From Nephrocerus scutellatus (lineage: Eukaryota; Arthropoda; Insecta; Diptera; Pipunculidae), in NCBI GenBank assembly GCA_947095585.1, contig OX352762.1, positions 23,846,669 to 23,910,668 on the forward strand: a DNA stretch of 64,000 nucleotides, read 5' to 3'. Below the pieces are notes generated by a model. The model saw only the letters and a list, made by a program, of their open reading frames with translations. It was not told the DNA's origin and did not search any database. The position numbers were made by a program, and so were the translations under genes. Positions 22,201-33,735 of this stretch are shown piece by piece (position 1 is the stretch's first letter; the number at the start of each line of letters is the position of its first letter).

Positions 22201-22921
22201 AATTTTGTCTATGTTTTAGAAATTAATAAAAACACAGACAAAAAAACGCGCAAAATTAACTCTCAAATTATATTCCCATGTGGGTTTGTGTCGTACGCAT
22301 AAATCATCAGTTTCGTTTCACATTTGGCCAACATTGCATTCTCCATTTACTGAAATATTACAAACAAACTAATGCTAAAATAAGAAATATGATCCAACAT
22401 ACAAAAGCGTAGATTAGTCGTAGGTACCAATAACCGGCAATAATCTCTAATTTCGTTATTACAATTGTGTGATTTGCCGCATTGGATATTAATAAACTAT
22501 GTTTTATGGAAAACACATATAACATTATTCCTATCCCGTTTTTGTTTAACACAAAAACCCAATAACAACCACAGAAAAAGCGAACTATTTTCATCAAAAA
22601 ATATTAAATGTTTACAGATGATATTATCGTATGGTTTTAAATGAATTCAATATTTGGCTACATACAGACAGTCGTCATGTGATGGGCTCCAACGACAACC
22701 CATCGGACTCTAGAAGGCAACAAATAAATTTAAATTACAAATTCCATAAACGGCCAGCCAAATCAATGTTCTTTCTTTCGTGTCCTAATTAAAGCCTTAA
22801 ATTAATAACTTAATTAATTTTGAAATATTCAGTGCTAATATAATTTTGAACTCACTGTGCACAATTACGTGGAGCTCTCATTACATAAATATTGCATTAC
22901 TCAGTTGATTTGAGCACAGTT
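22201..22921. other. No recognised gene
   Basis: The minus-strand frame 22,597-22,358 (79 codons) has hydrophobic stretches and an NHT sequon, but no splice support and no recognised domain. I do not call it a gene. Confidence 0.35.
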
Positions 22922-23185
22922 TCTGAGCAGGAGGTTCGTGGTTCAATTCCCAGTATGTAACACCAAAAAGTATTTTTCACGGTGTCCCACCTCTCGCGAA
23001 AGTCGGACAAACGTCAGAGAGTAATAAATTGTCACGGAAAGCTTCTTAATTCGCCGTTCAGATCCGGCTTTAAATTGTACGTCCTCCATTTGTGTGCAAA
23101 AAAATACATGCTCAATACAAATGGTTGCGAGAAGCTAGGCCTTGGACTACAATGGTCTGTCGCGCCGAATATTTTATTATTATCA
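22922..23185 (+). mobile_element. tRNA-derived SINE, copy E
   Basis: 5'-truncated just before the B box, which reads GGTTCAATTCC (the CG is mutated). The rest of the body is present and ends CGCGCCGAATATTTTATTATT, showing the ATT tail in sense orientation. It lies in the proposed intron 1 of the host gene. Confidence 0.85.
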
Positions 23186-24244
23186 TAAATTATCTGTCTA
23201 GGAAGATGAATGAGCTGTCCCTATAATCCGGTATAAGACCTCCAACCCAACGGAAAATACTTCATAAATAAAATATATAAGGATGGAGGGGGAACAGGAG
23301 GGACCATCGCATGCAGCCAAAAAATCTATTAGAATAGGTTGTGTTTATTGTAAACGGTTAAGTGAACTCAAAGACGTTTTAACACCTGGCTATCGAAATA
23401 TCGACATCATCAGCATTTCTGGCTATACAAGGGGACCCCATTAACTAGACATCCCCCAAAAAATCAAAATTTTTGATTTCGATCCGATTTCTTCCAATTT
23501 AGCATCAATTTAGTGTGGTATACGTAGTCTACACTATCCTTCCAGCGAAGAATTTGTCTTTATTTCTGCATTTTCGGATAAACCACAGGAAAACATTTTA
23601 AATATGATTCTTCACATGTGTGTTAAGAAACCTGCTCAACGAGACACCTATCGAGCTCAAGTTAAGTTAGACTAACTTTTACTTAAGTTACGTTTTTAAT
23701 ATTGACAATTTCTGTTTTAATACTCGTACTTTGTTCACTGAAGCGAATGGATGTCGCGAAGTGAGCATTGTTATATGAAGGACAGTGCATTTTCAATAAA
23801 ATAAAAATAATTTGAATTTTATAAAAAGTGAATTTAAAATATTAATTTATAGGAAAAACATACAAGAGTTATTTGCAATTGTGGGGGTAATTGGAACCTT
23901 GTAAGAATGTTTTGTTATCTGGAAATATTATTTCGTATGCTAGTTTTTATTAATTCCTTTCAATTTTTACAAGAGGTTCTTCTAAATACTAACTTTCGAC
24001 CTTACAAAAGGCTCCCGGATGAAACCTTGAAAAAATCCTTGAACGAGAGTAATGCTGACCTTGTTAATGAAAATTAAGAATTTATGGAAAAGTGAAATAT
24101 TTGTAAATTCTATGACTACGAGCGCAAATGAGGAACTGAGTAATGTATAGAAGAATAAAAAATAATGTCTGAGACAAGCGCTCAGCCATCATCAAAATTG
24201 CGGAATAACGCGTAGTATTCATCCAAGTGCCGTATCTAGGGAAG
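23186..24244. other. No recognised gene
   Basis: AT-rich, with no motif that I can assign. It contains short frames only. Confidence 0.4.
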
Positions 24245-24562
24245 TAAGTAAGTTTGGCGAGAGGCTAATATCTCTGCACATTAAAATCTTTTATTACAAA
24301 AGCATTGGAAACACAGACTCACGTTGACGTCCACAACGATTTAAGAATGTTCTCATGGAATGTATCACTCAGCGTACAGGGTTAGAGCTGACAAACCCGA
24401 TACCAAGAACTTTACCAAAACGGCAGGGAATGGTGTCTTTAAAAATCAGAATATGACATATATTACATCTATCAAGAAGGATTCGGGTGTGATTTCGAGC
24501 CAGCAAAAGAATAAAGTTAACTTTAAAGCAATACGAGAAAGCCAATTGGGACGGAATTAACA
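24245..24562 (+). mobile_element. RTE-like LINE 5' fragment
   Basis: TTTGGCGAGAGGCTAATATC, GGTGTCTTTAAAAATCAGAATATGAC (given here as two overlapping family phrases) and CAGCAAAAGAATAAAG match 32,712-33,040 of the better 5' copy. It covers the endonuclease N-terminus only and then switches directly to a CR1-like remnant. Confidence 0.65.
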
Positions 24563-24584
24563 TTAAATTTTAAACGATCTAGAT

Positions 24585-25540
24585 ATGATTGCAATACCCA
24601 TCTTCGGCGAGTCAAAATCGCCCGCGACCCAAAATTGAGGCAAAATTACTACAACGTCTCAAAGGTGGTAAACATTTTTGGTCATTCGTGAAACTAATCA
24701 AAAATACAGACTCGTCCTCAATTCCAACCTTCATTTAAAATGACATTCTAGTTCTAAAGACAAGGCCAATGAGTTTGATGCGCATTTTTCAGCTAGCGCC
24801 ACGCTCCCAGATTATGCATTGCTGCCGCCTGCACCTTAGAAAATTGAACACTCTATACAAACATTCTTTGTGTAGTTGCTAGAGTTTAAAATGATCTCAA
24901 CACTCAAAAATCCGCTGGACCAGATGGTATTTCCCCATTAGTTCTGAAGAGGTATTCTTCCAAGCTGGCAATACCATTGCATAATCTTTTCCATCTACCC
25001 TATTCTTTTGAACTTTTCCCGAGAAGTTGGAAAACAGCCTTTGTCTAGCCCATACCCAAAAAGGCGAACCGTCGTCTCCTTCTTCGTACCGACCCATAGC
25101 ACTTACATCCATTCTTTCCAAGGTCATGGAAACGCTGATCAATTTTCTGCTCATGAAATATCTTGAAACAAACGGTATCCTTAGTGACCGGCAGTACGGA
25201 TTTCGTGGGAAATGTTCTACTGGTGATTTTATGGTATATCTCACCGAACAGTGAAACCGGTCTTTGCATCAATTTGGTGAAAGCAAAGCTGTTGCACTCG
25301 ATATTTCCAAGGAATTAGACAGAGTTTGGCACCTAGCCCTTTTTTCCAAAATGCGTGCTTATGGAGTCGATGAAAAAATGCTTGATTGGATTAGAAGCTA
25401 TATTTTGCAATGGCTAATTCAAGTAGTATTGGACGGTTTCAAGTCTAAAATACATCACATATATACTGGAGCTCCCACGTCTCTGTTTTGTACACGATAC
25501 ACTTTCTCATTTTAATAATTCACTTTTTCGCTAAAGACAG
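24585..25540 (+). pseudogene. CR1-like LINE RT remnant
   Basis: Pieces in order: GGKHFWSFVKLIKNTDSSSI (24,665), PLAPDGIS-like (24,915), SSYRPIALTSILSKVMETLI (25,077), DRQYGFRGKCSTGDFMVYL, FGESKAVALDISKELDRVWH, YTGAP where the family has NAGVPQG. It lacks motif C and everything after it. It is more similar to the antisense remnants at 42 kb and 62 kb than to the intact 43.8-kb ORF2, so a second CR1-like subfamily exists. Confidence 0.8.
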
Positions 25541-25894
25541 AACTCTCAGCTTCTCATATAACTATGGGAAACCTCTCTCCAATTCTCATGTCGAAATCAA
25601 ATAACTACTTATGTTATTTGTCAATGTCTAGAATTCCACAACTCACTACAACGTAATGTTTACATACTTGGATTTAAAGCCAGGATCAGAACCAGACTTC
25701 ATACAAATACTATACATGTTTTTCCTGCTATAATTATTTATTGATATTTCCGGTTCGCCCGATGGATCCGAAAAAGTGGTAAAAAATTGGGCTCAGCGAA
25801 ATCCCTCGTTAAGTTGCAGCCGTTTTAGTGGAAGACGCACATTTGAATGATGCTGTATTCCATTGTTAATGGCGTCTATGGTCTTTAATCTGAA
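25541..25894. other. No recognised gene
   Basis: No supported feature. Confidence 0.35.
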
Positions 25895-26705
25895 ATATTT
25901 TTTTTAAATTCTCTATATTAACTTCACTTGCCCGTGGCACGGCAGTCGGTCGGTCGTCGGTCGTCGGTCGTCTGTCGTGGAATCTTGCGATCAATTTTTA
26001 ACCCACTTCCCAAAGCCCCGGACCCCGGGTTCGTAGGGCCCCATAAAATTGTTTAAACAAATAACTCGATTTTCTTCAAATTTTATATACGCATGTATCT
26101 CTGACAGACAACACTTTTTGTAAAAATTTTGGAGACCCCGGGCACCGGGGTCGTGGGGCCACAAAACTAAAAAAAATTAACCCGATTTGCTTCAAATTTT
26201 ATATACGTATGTATCTCCGATGAAAAACACTTTTTGTAAAATTTTTGGAGACCAGGGTCATTGAGCCCCAAATTTTTTTTAAAAAAATTAACCCGATTTT
26301 TTATAAATTTCACATGCGTGTGTATCTCCGTTGGACAACACTTTTTGCAAAAATTTTGGTGGCCGGGGTCGTGGGGCCCCATAAAAATTTTTCAAAAAAA
26401 TGAACCCGATTTTCTTCAAATTTTTTACAACTCTGTATCTCCGACGGACAAAATTTTTTGTAAAGTTTTTGGAATGAACCCAATGGGTGCCCATATAATT
26501 TTTTTAAAAATTCGCTTTTCTTCAAATTTTTAACACATGTGTATCACTGATTGACATAACTTTTTGTAAATTTGTTGGAGTGATAGGGCCCTGAGACCCA
26601 TGTGGTGTCCATGTAAATTTTTTAAGAATTAGCCCGATTTTCTTCAAATTTTAACACATACCCATTTTACATGAACAATTTTAATTTTTATGGGTTGTTT
26701 TTTTT
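25895..26705 (-). repeat. Minisatellite-bearing element, longest copy
   Basis: Inverted copy. The left end is AAATTCTCTATATTAACTTC and the right end TTTTTATGGGTTGTTTT. It holds about six monomers, with CTTCAAATTTT-type phrases near 26,068, 26,190, 26,300, 26,414, 26,519 and 26,642, so the period drifts between roughly 105 and 122 bp. A GTCG-rich microsatellite at 25,940-25,978 replaces the (CAGC)n of other copies. The three overlapping open frames on each strand reflect the repeat, not genes. Confidence 0.8.
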
Positions 26706-27834
26706 TATATCTCAAACACAAACTGTGTTATTTGAAAACCGAAATAGGGCGCACTTAATCAAAACCCCCTTAAAAGTTAACCTAGGCAGTAATGAACATT
26801 AAAGACAATACACATATTGTTATTTTTTTTTTAGTTATATCTTTTCCAAAAGAAAATTATTTAAATATAACACGTTAGTTTCTTTTTCCCTTTTATCAAC
26901 TAGAAATGAAATTCAATTGCTACAACTTCTGACATATTTTTCAGTTAAGTTTTCAAATGGTTGAAATAATTTGTTCCTGCATTTTTGTCTGCAAATCAAA
27001 TCGCGGCCGGAGAAACCAGCATCTTACTTGCTCGCCATTTTCCTCTTCCACGATGACCAAAGAAAATTAAATGCCGTGTCAAGTTAAGATGATACTTATA
27101 AAACTCCTGGAATCCTAACTGTCCACAACAAGCTCAAGCAAACAATCCTGTGCAACACGGTGCAAAGTAGTTGAAGAAATTAACGCTTCGTCAGCAGGCG
27201 TGGTATTACAGTTTTAAAGTACTCGCTGTTTCTTAATTAAAAACTTTATGTTGTTCTGATTTATTCGAGAAACGAACACTGCGATGGCGATGGGAAATAC
27301 AGAAAACATAATATTATGACCTCAACTCGTACGTAGGTACTACACTTAGTGTCATAAATCAAGTCAACTGCAAAGCAAAAAAAAATTGAAGGAAAAAAAA
27401 ATATATTTAGTATACTGTGCGCGTGGAATAGTCAGCAAGGATGCACTTTATAACTCTCGCTGCTGGATTTTATGCGAATAAGATAATCTCCGAAATGAGC
27501 GCTTGACCATCATGGCACGATGCTGCTTTGGATTGCATGCCGGCTCACTATGTAAGTAATCAGATGAAATAAGAACAGCAACAAGAACAAACGATTATAT
27601 TTGCCTTACATTTAGGGATGCTATTTATGTAATCCTACTTATACCTTTAAAACAGCAAAGGGCGAAATTTTGTTGCCTTTTCGAGAAGTTGTGGAATAAT
27701 TGTAGAATCTGAAATTAAATATTGCAATAACATTAAAGGAGATTTAGCTTGTGACGTCACTAGTGAAATTTTCCAGCACCATTTTACATTGGCTAGAGGC
27801 CGGTTCATTATATTTAAAAACTTTTATTTAACTT
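26706..27834. other. Mostly unassigned; holds candidate first exon
   Basis: No transposon motif seen. 27,000-27,240 is less AT-biased than its surroundings and could be a promoter/5' UTR region for the minus-strand gene, with TTATAAG at about 27,090-27,100 on the minus strand. Confidence 0.35.
27028..27038 (-). CDS. Possible first coding exon of host gene
   Basis: On the minus strand GGAAAATGGCGAGCAA is followed by GTAAGA. This is a good start context (AAAATGG) and a strong donor 11 nt into the reading frame, giving Met-Ala-Ser and two bases of the next codon. Phase fits the exon proposed at 17,655-17,695. If right, intron 1 is about 9.3 kb and transposon-filled. It could equally be a chance ATG plus donor. 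Confidence 0.28.
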
Positions 27835-28170
27835 GACTTGACCCCTTTTTATCTGTATTTTCGACTACTTTAAGGTCATTTGTAACTACCTTCCACACGA
27901 CCTATAGAGCTGAGCGTCTAAGTCCAAAATAGCATTTTTTATACTCATGACCAGTGTCGCAAATCGGGTGTGGCGCGTGTGATGGTTTGAAATCGCGCCA
28001 TTTTATCGTTTTTTCAGGTCTTTTTTAACCACCTTTCACACGATCTACAGGGCTGAAATTTTATGAGCGGCTCAATGTCAGGGCCAATTTTGATATCCTG
28101 CATTAAACGCGTGTGGCGCGTGTGAAGCGTAGAAAAAAGAAAATACTTTGAAATAGCCCCGACCTCAAAA
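27835..28170 (+). repeat. Dispersed repeat with GTGTGGCGCGTGTGA motif
   Basis: Two half-units repeat TAACYACCTTYCACACGA, then GTGTGGCGCGTGTGA, at about 27,888/27,969 and 28,025/28,112. The inverted relative lies at 38,855-39,180 and again in the second 9.2-kb unit. The repeat is non-coding. Confidence 0.65.
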
Positions 28171-29102
28171 ACAGATATTTTGGCGATTATAACCAAATGA
28201 TAAAGGACTGTATGGTGTGTTTCTATGAATACATAAAAGTTTCTACCCGAAAAGCGAAGTTTTTTTTAAATTTTTGTGTTTTTTAATCAATTTTCCTGCT
28301 TTTGGCTTTCCAAAAAGCCGAGAAAGATCAAAATCATTAAATGTTTCTATACTTTGCAAATTAGTTGTACCGGATGCACTTGATAGCTTCAGAAAGAAAT
28401 TTAAGCTGTAAGTAAATGTTATCATACAATAAATCATTAAGTTCTAATTCGTTAAAGGTGAGTATTACTTGGTGGTTCAAAGCTCTTCACATATTCAATT
28501 TAATGTTCTTTTGGAATACGCGACATGACTCGCGATATCGCACTGCGGTTCACTAGATTAGAAGCACATTATTTTGGGAGATAAAATTGATATTTCTCCA
28601 GTTATATGTCAGGAAAGAAAAAACAAAAGATGGTGAAAGTTAAAGTAGTTTATGGCTAATACAAAATCAAGTTTTAATAAATATTCAGAACTAGATAACA
28701 GTCATTAGAGACCTGTTTGCCAAATGAGTCCGAATGGCGCGCATTTCAATCGCTTCATAAGATTAAAAACACCTTAAAAATCAATGAAAAAATTCTGTTT
28801 GAGTTTTTTTTATGAAAATTGATTTTTAAAACGATTTTAGTAGCTCGCTTTCGCTTATGTTTATGTCAGTTCGAGTGGAATTAAACTAACCTCCCATTGA
28901 GCTAGAGACTTGAAACTTTAAACGTAGCTCAGAACTGGATGAACATTGAGAGATCACAACATAAGGACAACAAATCGCCAAAAAAAATAATCAACACAAT
29001 TTTTTTTTCAGATCAAAGCAAACTACTACGCACAATACTCGTGTTAAAAGTTTTCAATTAAAAATTTATTTTTATTCGCTCCTGTACATATGCAAACATG
29101 CT
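28171..29102. other. No recognised gene
   Basis: AT-rich, with no assignable element. Confidence 0.35.
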
Positions 29103-29850
29103 CTAAGACTCAAAGGCACGAAGTTTTTCCATATACGATGGGCTGATGTTCCACCATATTGGACACGCGTACGTAAGAATTGGTCGAATGAATGCCTGAT
29201 GGTAGCAAACAATCTTCACGTCTCTTCTCAAATATCGTGAGAGGAACAGCTTTTTGAGCGACATAAATGCCGCCCTTGCTTTTTCCAAAGCGATATTTAC
29301 ATCTTCATTGTAGTAAATAAATTCATCCAGATGAACACCCAAATAGCGCACAACATTCTTAGGTGGAACCTGGATACCATTTGCACCCGTTATCCGAAAA
29401 TTCTTCCAATTATGTTGTAGATCGTGATTTCCTCGCCTTAGAGGGGGGCGAAACAGTATAACTTCGCATTTTGAATAGCTTCTATTAAGTTTCCATGTTT
29501 CGCAGTATGTCCGAAAATCGTCGAATTTGATTTGCAGTTTTCTTTGAATCTCTTAAATTTTCGAGCCGTGTGCATAGAGTACAATATCAGCTGTATTTTA
29601 TTTGCCGAGGAATAAGGAATTACAACAACAATTGCACTATCTTATTACTTCTTTGGAATAAGAAAACCTGCTGTTTTGCTGGTTTTGACATTCGAATTCC
29701 TTATTCCTCGGCAAATAAAATATGCCTATCGTCAGCATAAACGAGTGACGCATCCATGTCCCTAAGTACTTCGGAAATAAATATGTTGATCGGGATTGGT
29801 GCCAGCTGACATCTGAAATCAATTTGGTCACAGCGTGCACTGTCGAGCGG
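29103..29850 (-). pseudogene. Jockey-group RT remnant interrupted by a MITE
   Basis: Minus strand: RCQLAPIPINIFISEVLRDM, then DASLVYADD (the catalytic motif C box, near 29,735-29,750). After the MITE it resumes ADIVLYAHGSKI, KFDDFRTYCETWKLN, GVHLDEFIYYNEDVN and IRPILTYACPIWWNISPSY. This is the palm-to-thumb part of a non-LTR RT. A stop lies near 29,550. Upstream fingers and the endonuclease are missing. Confidence 0.8.
29596..29720. mobile_element. 125-bp MITE with TA target-site duplication
   Basis: Perfect 26-bp terminal inverted repeats at 29,596-29,621 and 29,695-29,720 (starting TTTTATTTGCCGAGGAATAA), flanked by TA on each side (29,594-29,595 and 29,721-29,722). A TA duplication and this size fit a Tc1/mariner-type non-autonomous element. 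The host sequence on either side rejoins as continuous RT code right after YADD, which confirms the ends. Confidence 0.85.
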
Positions 29851-29997
29851 TTTCGTTTGAACCCTAATTAGTTCCGCAATATATCGGTACTCAAAGCGTT
29901 AAAGTTTCATAAAACTATCGTTAGTTCATTCATTCAAAATGAAACACTGTTTTTTAATTTTTTTTTCTCTGGCTGTCATGTAACGTGAGAAAGATCA

Positions 29998-30440
29998 TTT
30001 TTAAATTTTCTATATTAACTTAACGCGTGCCCGTGGCTGGCTGGTCAGATTTTGTGATCAATTTTTAACCCACTTCCGAAAGCCCAATTTTATTGAAATT
30101 TTGCACACATGTATATTTCCGGTGACAATACTTTCTATTAAAATGGGTGGGTCACCCATACAAATTTTATAAAAAAAAGGTACCCGATATTTTTCAAATT
30201 TTATATGCATGTGTATCTCCGAGGGACAATAATTTTTGTTAAAATTTGGTAGTGATCGTGGCCGCCGAGGGGGACACCCATTGTCTTTACATTTTATACG
30301 CATGTGTATATCGATGGACAACTCTTTTTGTAAAATTTTTTGGGTGAACGGGCCCTGAGACTCGATGGTAGCCCATATAAATTTTGTAAAAATAAGCCAG
30401 ATTTTCTTTAAATTTTAAACACATGGGTATCTCCGATGGA
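29998..30440 (-). repeat. Minisatellite-bearing element, inverted copy
   Basis: Left end TAAATTTTCTATATTAACTT, then GCGTGCCCGTGGCTGGCTGG and about four monomers with ATCTCCGATGGACAA phrases. The right end is cut by the start of another copy at 30,446. Confidence 0.75.
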
Positions 30441-30445
30441 CAAAC

Positions 30446-30540
30446 TTTTTTTTAAATTCTCTGTATTAACTTCGCGTGCCCGTTGCTGGCGGGCTGGCTG
30501 GGTCGTGATCAATTTTTAACCCACTTCTTAAAGTCAAATC
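30446..30540 (-). repeat. Minisatellite-bearing element, terminal fragment
   Basis: A second left end (TTTAAATTCTCTGTATTAAC, GCGTGCCCGTTGCTGGCGGG, GATCAATTTTTAACCCACTT) directly adjoining the previous copy. It has only the terminal part and no monomers. Confidence 0.7.
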
Positions 30541-32396
30541 ATACACAAAAATTGTATAAAGATTCATTTTAATAAATCGAATTTTCACGACTATAATATT
30601 TCTAAAATTCAACTAATTGCAGCCGTAAACCGTGCCTGTAAAGTGTATATTGACGTTGCTTTCAGCATCCTGCTAGAACAAAGATGAAACTGTTTATCCC
30701 GCTGGTAGCTGAATGTCTTGTTGTTTAATGTTTGTAATTAATGTTGTTAGTTTCCTGGGCGTACTCTCCTTGTCGAGAGTCTGTGGCTACTGCTGTTGCT
30801 TCTCTTGCTACGCTTGTGTTCATTGTCAAGTGTTCGAATGTGTTGGAATCTTTCAAAATAGACACACTAACACACACACAAACAACCCAAGGACTATTTA
30901 CTACTTATTCGTAGTGAAATATAATAAGTGTTCGCAAGTTCGGCTGTGTAGTGTGTACTACAGCGAGTGAGAATTATGCTTTTTAAATGCACATTTAACC
31001 GTTACTTTAATATACTTAACTATACATATAGGTGGCTGTCTGTAAGCTGTATACATAGTCAGATAGAACGTTTTCTTAGTCGCTCATAATATACGTATGC
31101 CCTCGAATGTCCTCATATGAGGAGAAGAAAACCTGAGGTGCTTACATTTCTGTTGGCTGACACGAGGGTTGATATAAATTTCATTTTGCCACTGTCCTAC
31201 ACCCACTGTCGGGAAATTGTTCGTGAGTTTCATTCCTGGTTGTGGGTGTGTTAGTGAGTACACCTACCGCAACAATATTGTAAGGCGAGGTAAGATAACT
31301 ACCTTAAGGTCTGCATTTGCGGAGGACTTGTCTGCCGCTAGCACTGCGTCTCCTTGTCACGCGCATCTTATGCAATTGAAATTCAAATAAGGTTTCATTA
31401 CTTTCATGATACATGCTTCGAAAAAGTGAATGCCGTTTGTTTCTGCTCGAGAGCTTATAGCTGACAGCGGCGGTCCCCCACTCAGGATGGTCTAAATCTA
31501 AAGGGTGACATAGCGTTCGACGTAAAATGCGAATCTGCCCTTCTGTACCGCAAATTACAATTTATTTTAATGAACGTAAGGTTACGAATGAATTACTGGA
31601 ATTTCTGTTGTTGTTAAATGCTTACCGAGGGGCGATGTTCATACCTTTACTGTTATGCCTGTCTTACACACGTACGCTTGCTAATCGGGCTGCGCACTAT
31701 AGAACCCCAAACAAGCAGATTTCTATAAGAATCTTTTGTTTTATTTAATTTTCACTTAAAGGGTAGTGGTGGTGTTTTTCTTTGTTTTCGTTGTCAGTAT
31801 TTTTTGTTTTTATTCTTATCATTCCATCATCAATTGAATGAGAGAAGAAGCTTCAAGGGAATTGTAAAAATTTAACGTCTAAGCTGAAGTCATTTGGGGG
31901 ATTTTATCACTCAAGCAATTTTTTATAGAATCGTAATAGAAGAGGAGAATTGTTTTTGTGCATTTAAAGTTCACTAATGGGTTGTGGGAAGCATTGCCAC
32001 TACCTGTAATATATCTAATTTTTGGGGTTGTATAGTTAATAATGCTACTAGTGATAGCATAACGTATGCCGAGAACGTTTAAACTTAAACTACGAGTATT
32101 TGGCGATGGTTTTTCTTCACTTAACTTCATTTCTTCGGTTGTTCGGTAAACGTTTTTTTGTTGACGATTGCTTTGCTTTAAGAGTACTATCATTTAAATG
32201 TTTTCCTGTGAAAGATTGAATTCCTTCTTTATTTATGACCAACCAAAAATCCCTTCTTAAATTCTATTTAGCACCTATTGATAATTCCTAGTAAGTGTGC
32301 CATAGAAAATGCCAATAAATCCTTAGTTATGCTCTAATAATCTTATAAGCTTTCTATAATCAACTAATAACCTTCAAATAATCCCTCTAAAATATA
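30541..32396. other. No recognised gene
   Basis: About 1.9 kb without LINE, SINE or minisatellite signatures. Frames at 30,713-30,970 (Cys-rich) and 32,193-31,879 lack support. It may be single-copy intergenic DNA. Confidence 0.4.
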
Positions 32397-32397
32397 G

Positions 32398-32538
32398 CTA
32401 TAATAATAATATTCAGCGCGACAGACCCTTGCGGTCCAAGACCTAGCTTCTCGCGAGTCGCGACCATTTGTGTTGTCCATGTATACTTTTGCACACAAAT
32501 GAAAGGGAGCTACAATATAATGCCGTATCCGAACGGCG
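32398..32538 (-). mobile_element. tRNA-derived SINE, truncated at a LINE junction
   Basis: Tail ATAATAATAAT, then the SINE 3' half up to GCCGTATCCGAACGGCGA. There the sequence changes exactly to the 5' end of the RTE-like LINE. The head half does not reappear after the LINE ends at about 35,070, so this is a truncating junction or a later deletion. Confidence 0.8.
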
Positions 32539-32829
32539 AGGCGGTCAGCCATCAGCAGAGTTAGGCGAATAACAGAGAATGCTTCAGAAATGCATGTGGC
32601 CGGATTTATCTCTGACTGGTGGAAGTGCAATCAAACGTCTACGTGGTGTCCGCTGGTAATTTGACTCCAAAACAGGAAAAGCGAAATGATCGGGCTAGTT
32701 CCTTCAAAGTAAAGTTGGCGCGAGCCAATAACCTAGGCCGTAAAAAAACCTCATTACGGAACCGAAAATCAGCCTAGGATACCCTGATGGACAACGACGA
32801 CAACGGCAACGAATAAGGCTAAACGATTT

Positions 32830-33735
32830 AAGAGCTTTCTCAAGGAATGCACGCTCACTATATAGAGCTCGAGCTGCACAGCAACTAGCCGATACCCTCA
32901 CCAAATATAATGCTGACATAACCGCAATTCAGGAGATGCGGTGGATGGGGTATGGTGTCTTCCAAAATTCAGAATATGACAGAATATGAATATATAACAT
33001 GCAAGACATCATGTGCGGGGTGGGTTTCTAGTCAGCAAAAGAATGAAACCCACCGTTATCGGCTTTAAAGCAGTAAATGAATGGCTATGCATCATTCGCG
33101 TGTGGAACAGATTTAAAAATATAACCCTCATAAAGGTTCACGCACTTACAGAGGTGATGAAAAAGAAGAATTCTTTGAATCGGTCGAACGGGAACTCCAT
33201 GCTTGCCCTCATTGTGATGTTAAAATTATTCTTGTAGATATGAATACTAAAATAGGTAGGAAGCCAGTATTAAGGCAGTTCATTGGCACCCATAGCTTAC
33301 ACTAATGACAATGGACAAGGAGTCATAGAAATGGCTGCAAGCGATAATATGGTCGTTGGGAGTACAAGATTTGCGCGTAAAAATATCCACAAAGCCACCT
33401 GGGTATCTCCTGATGGAGCCATTCGCAACCAGATAAGCCACGTGTTGATAGACCGACGCCACAACTAGAACCTGATGACGGTACGGACGTACCGAGGTGC
33501 AAACTTCGACTCGGAGGTTGTTGGTGTGGTAATTCGAGCGCGGATTGCATCATCAAGAAAGACATCATACGCGAATCCAATTATAGTCAACACGGCTGCC
33601 CTTCGCAACAAAAAGCGAAACAACTGGTTCGATGACGAATGTAAGCTAGCGACTGAACATAAGAATGTTGCGTACCTAGCAATGCACCAATCTCATAGAA
33701 AGCGGGCACGCGAAGATGAATAAAAGAGCTTGGAG
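32830..33735 (+). pseudogene. RTE-like endonuclease remnant, copy 2
   Basis: Reads TLYRARAAQQLADTLTKYNA and ITAIQEMRWMGYG (catalytic Glu present, about 32,920-32,950), then GFKAVNEWL, ATWVSPDGA, ISHVLIDRRHN, RTYRGANFDSE (terminal SDH lost) and NNWFDDECKLATEHKN. Frameshifts lie near 33,237, 33,470 and 33,580. Confidence 0.8.

Noticed and set aside
22358..22597. Minus-strand 79-codon hydrophobic frame, possible receptor exon
   Set aside because: Hydrophobicity is expected of AT-rich frames. There is no acceptor/donor pair consistent with the neighbouring candidate exons.
26167..26533. Overlapping open frames on both strands at 26.2-26.5 kb
   Set aside because: They follow the monomer period of the minisatellite element and show no coding bias.
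30713..30970. Cys-rich 85-codon frame
   Set aside because: Cysteine spacing fits no family that I know and the frame has no supporting splice or start context.
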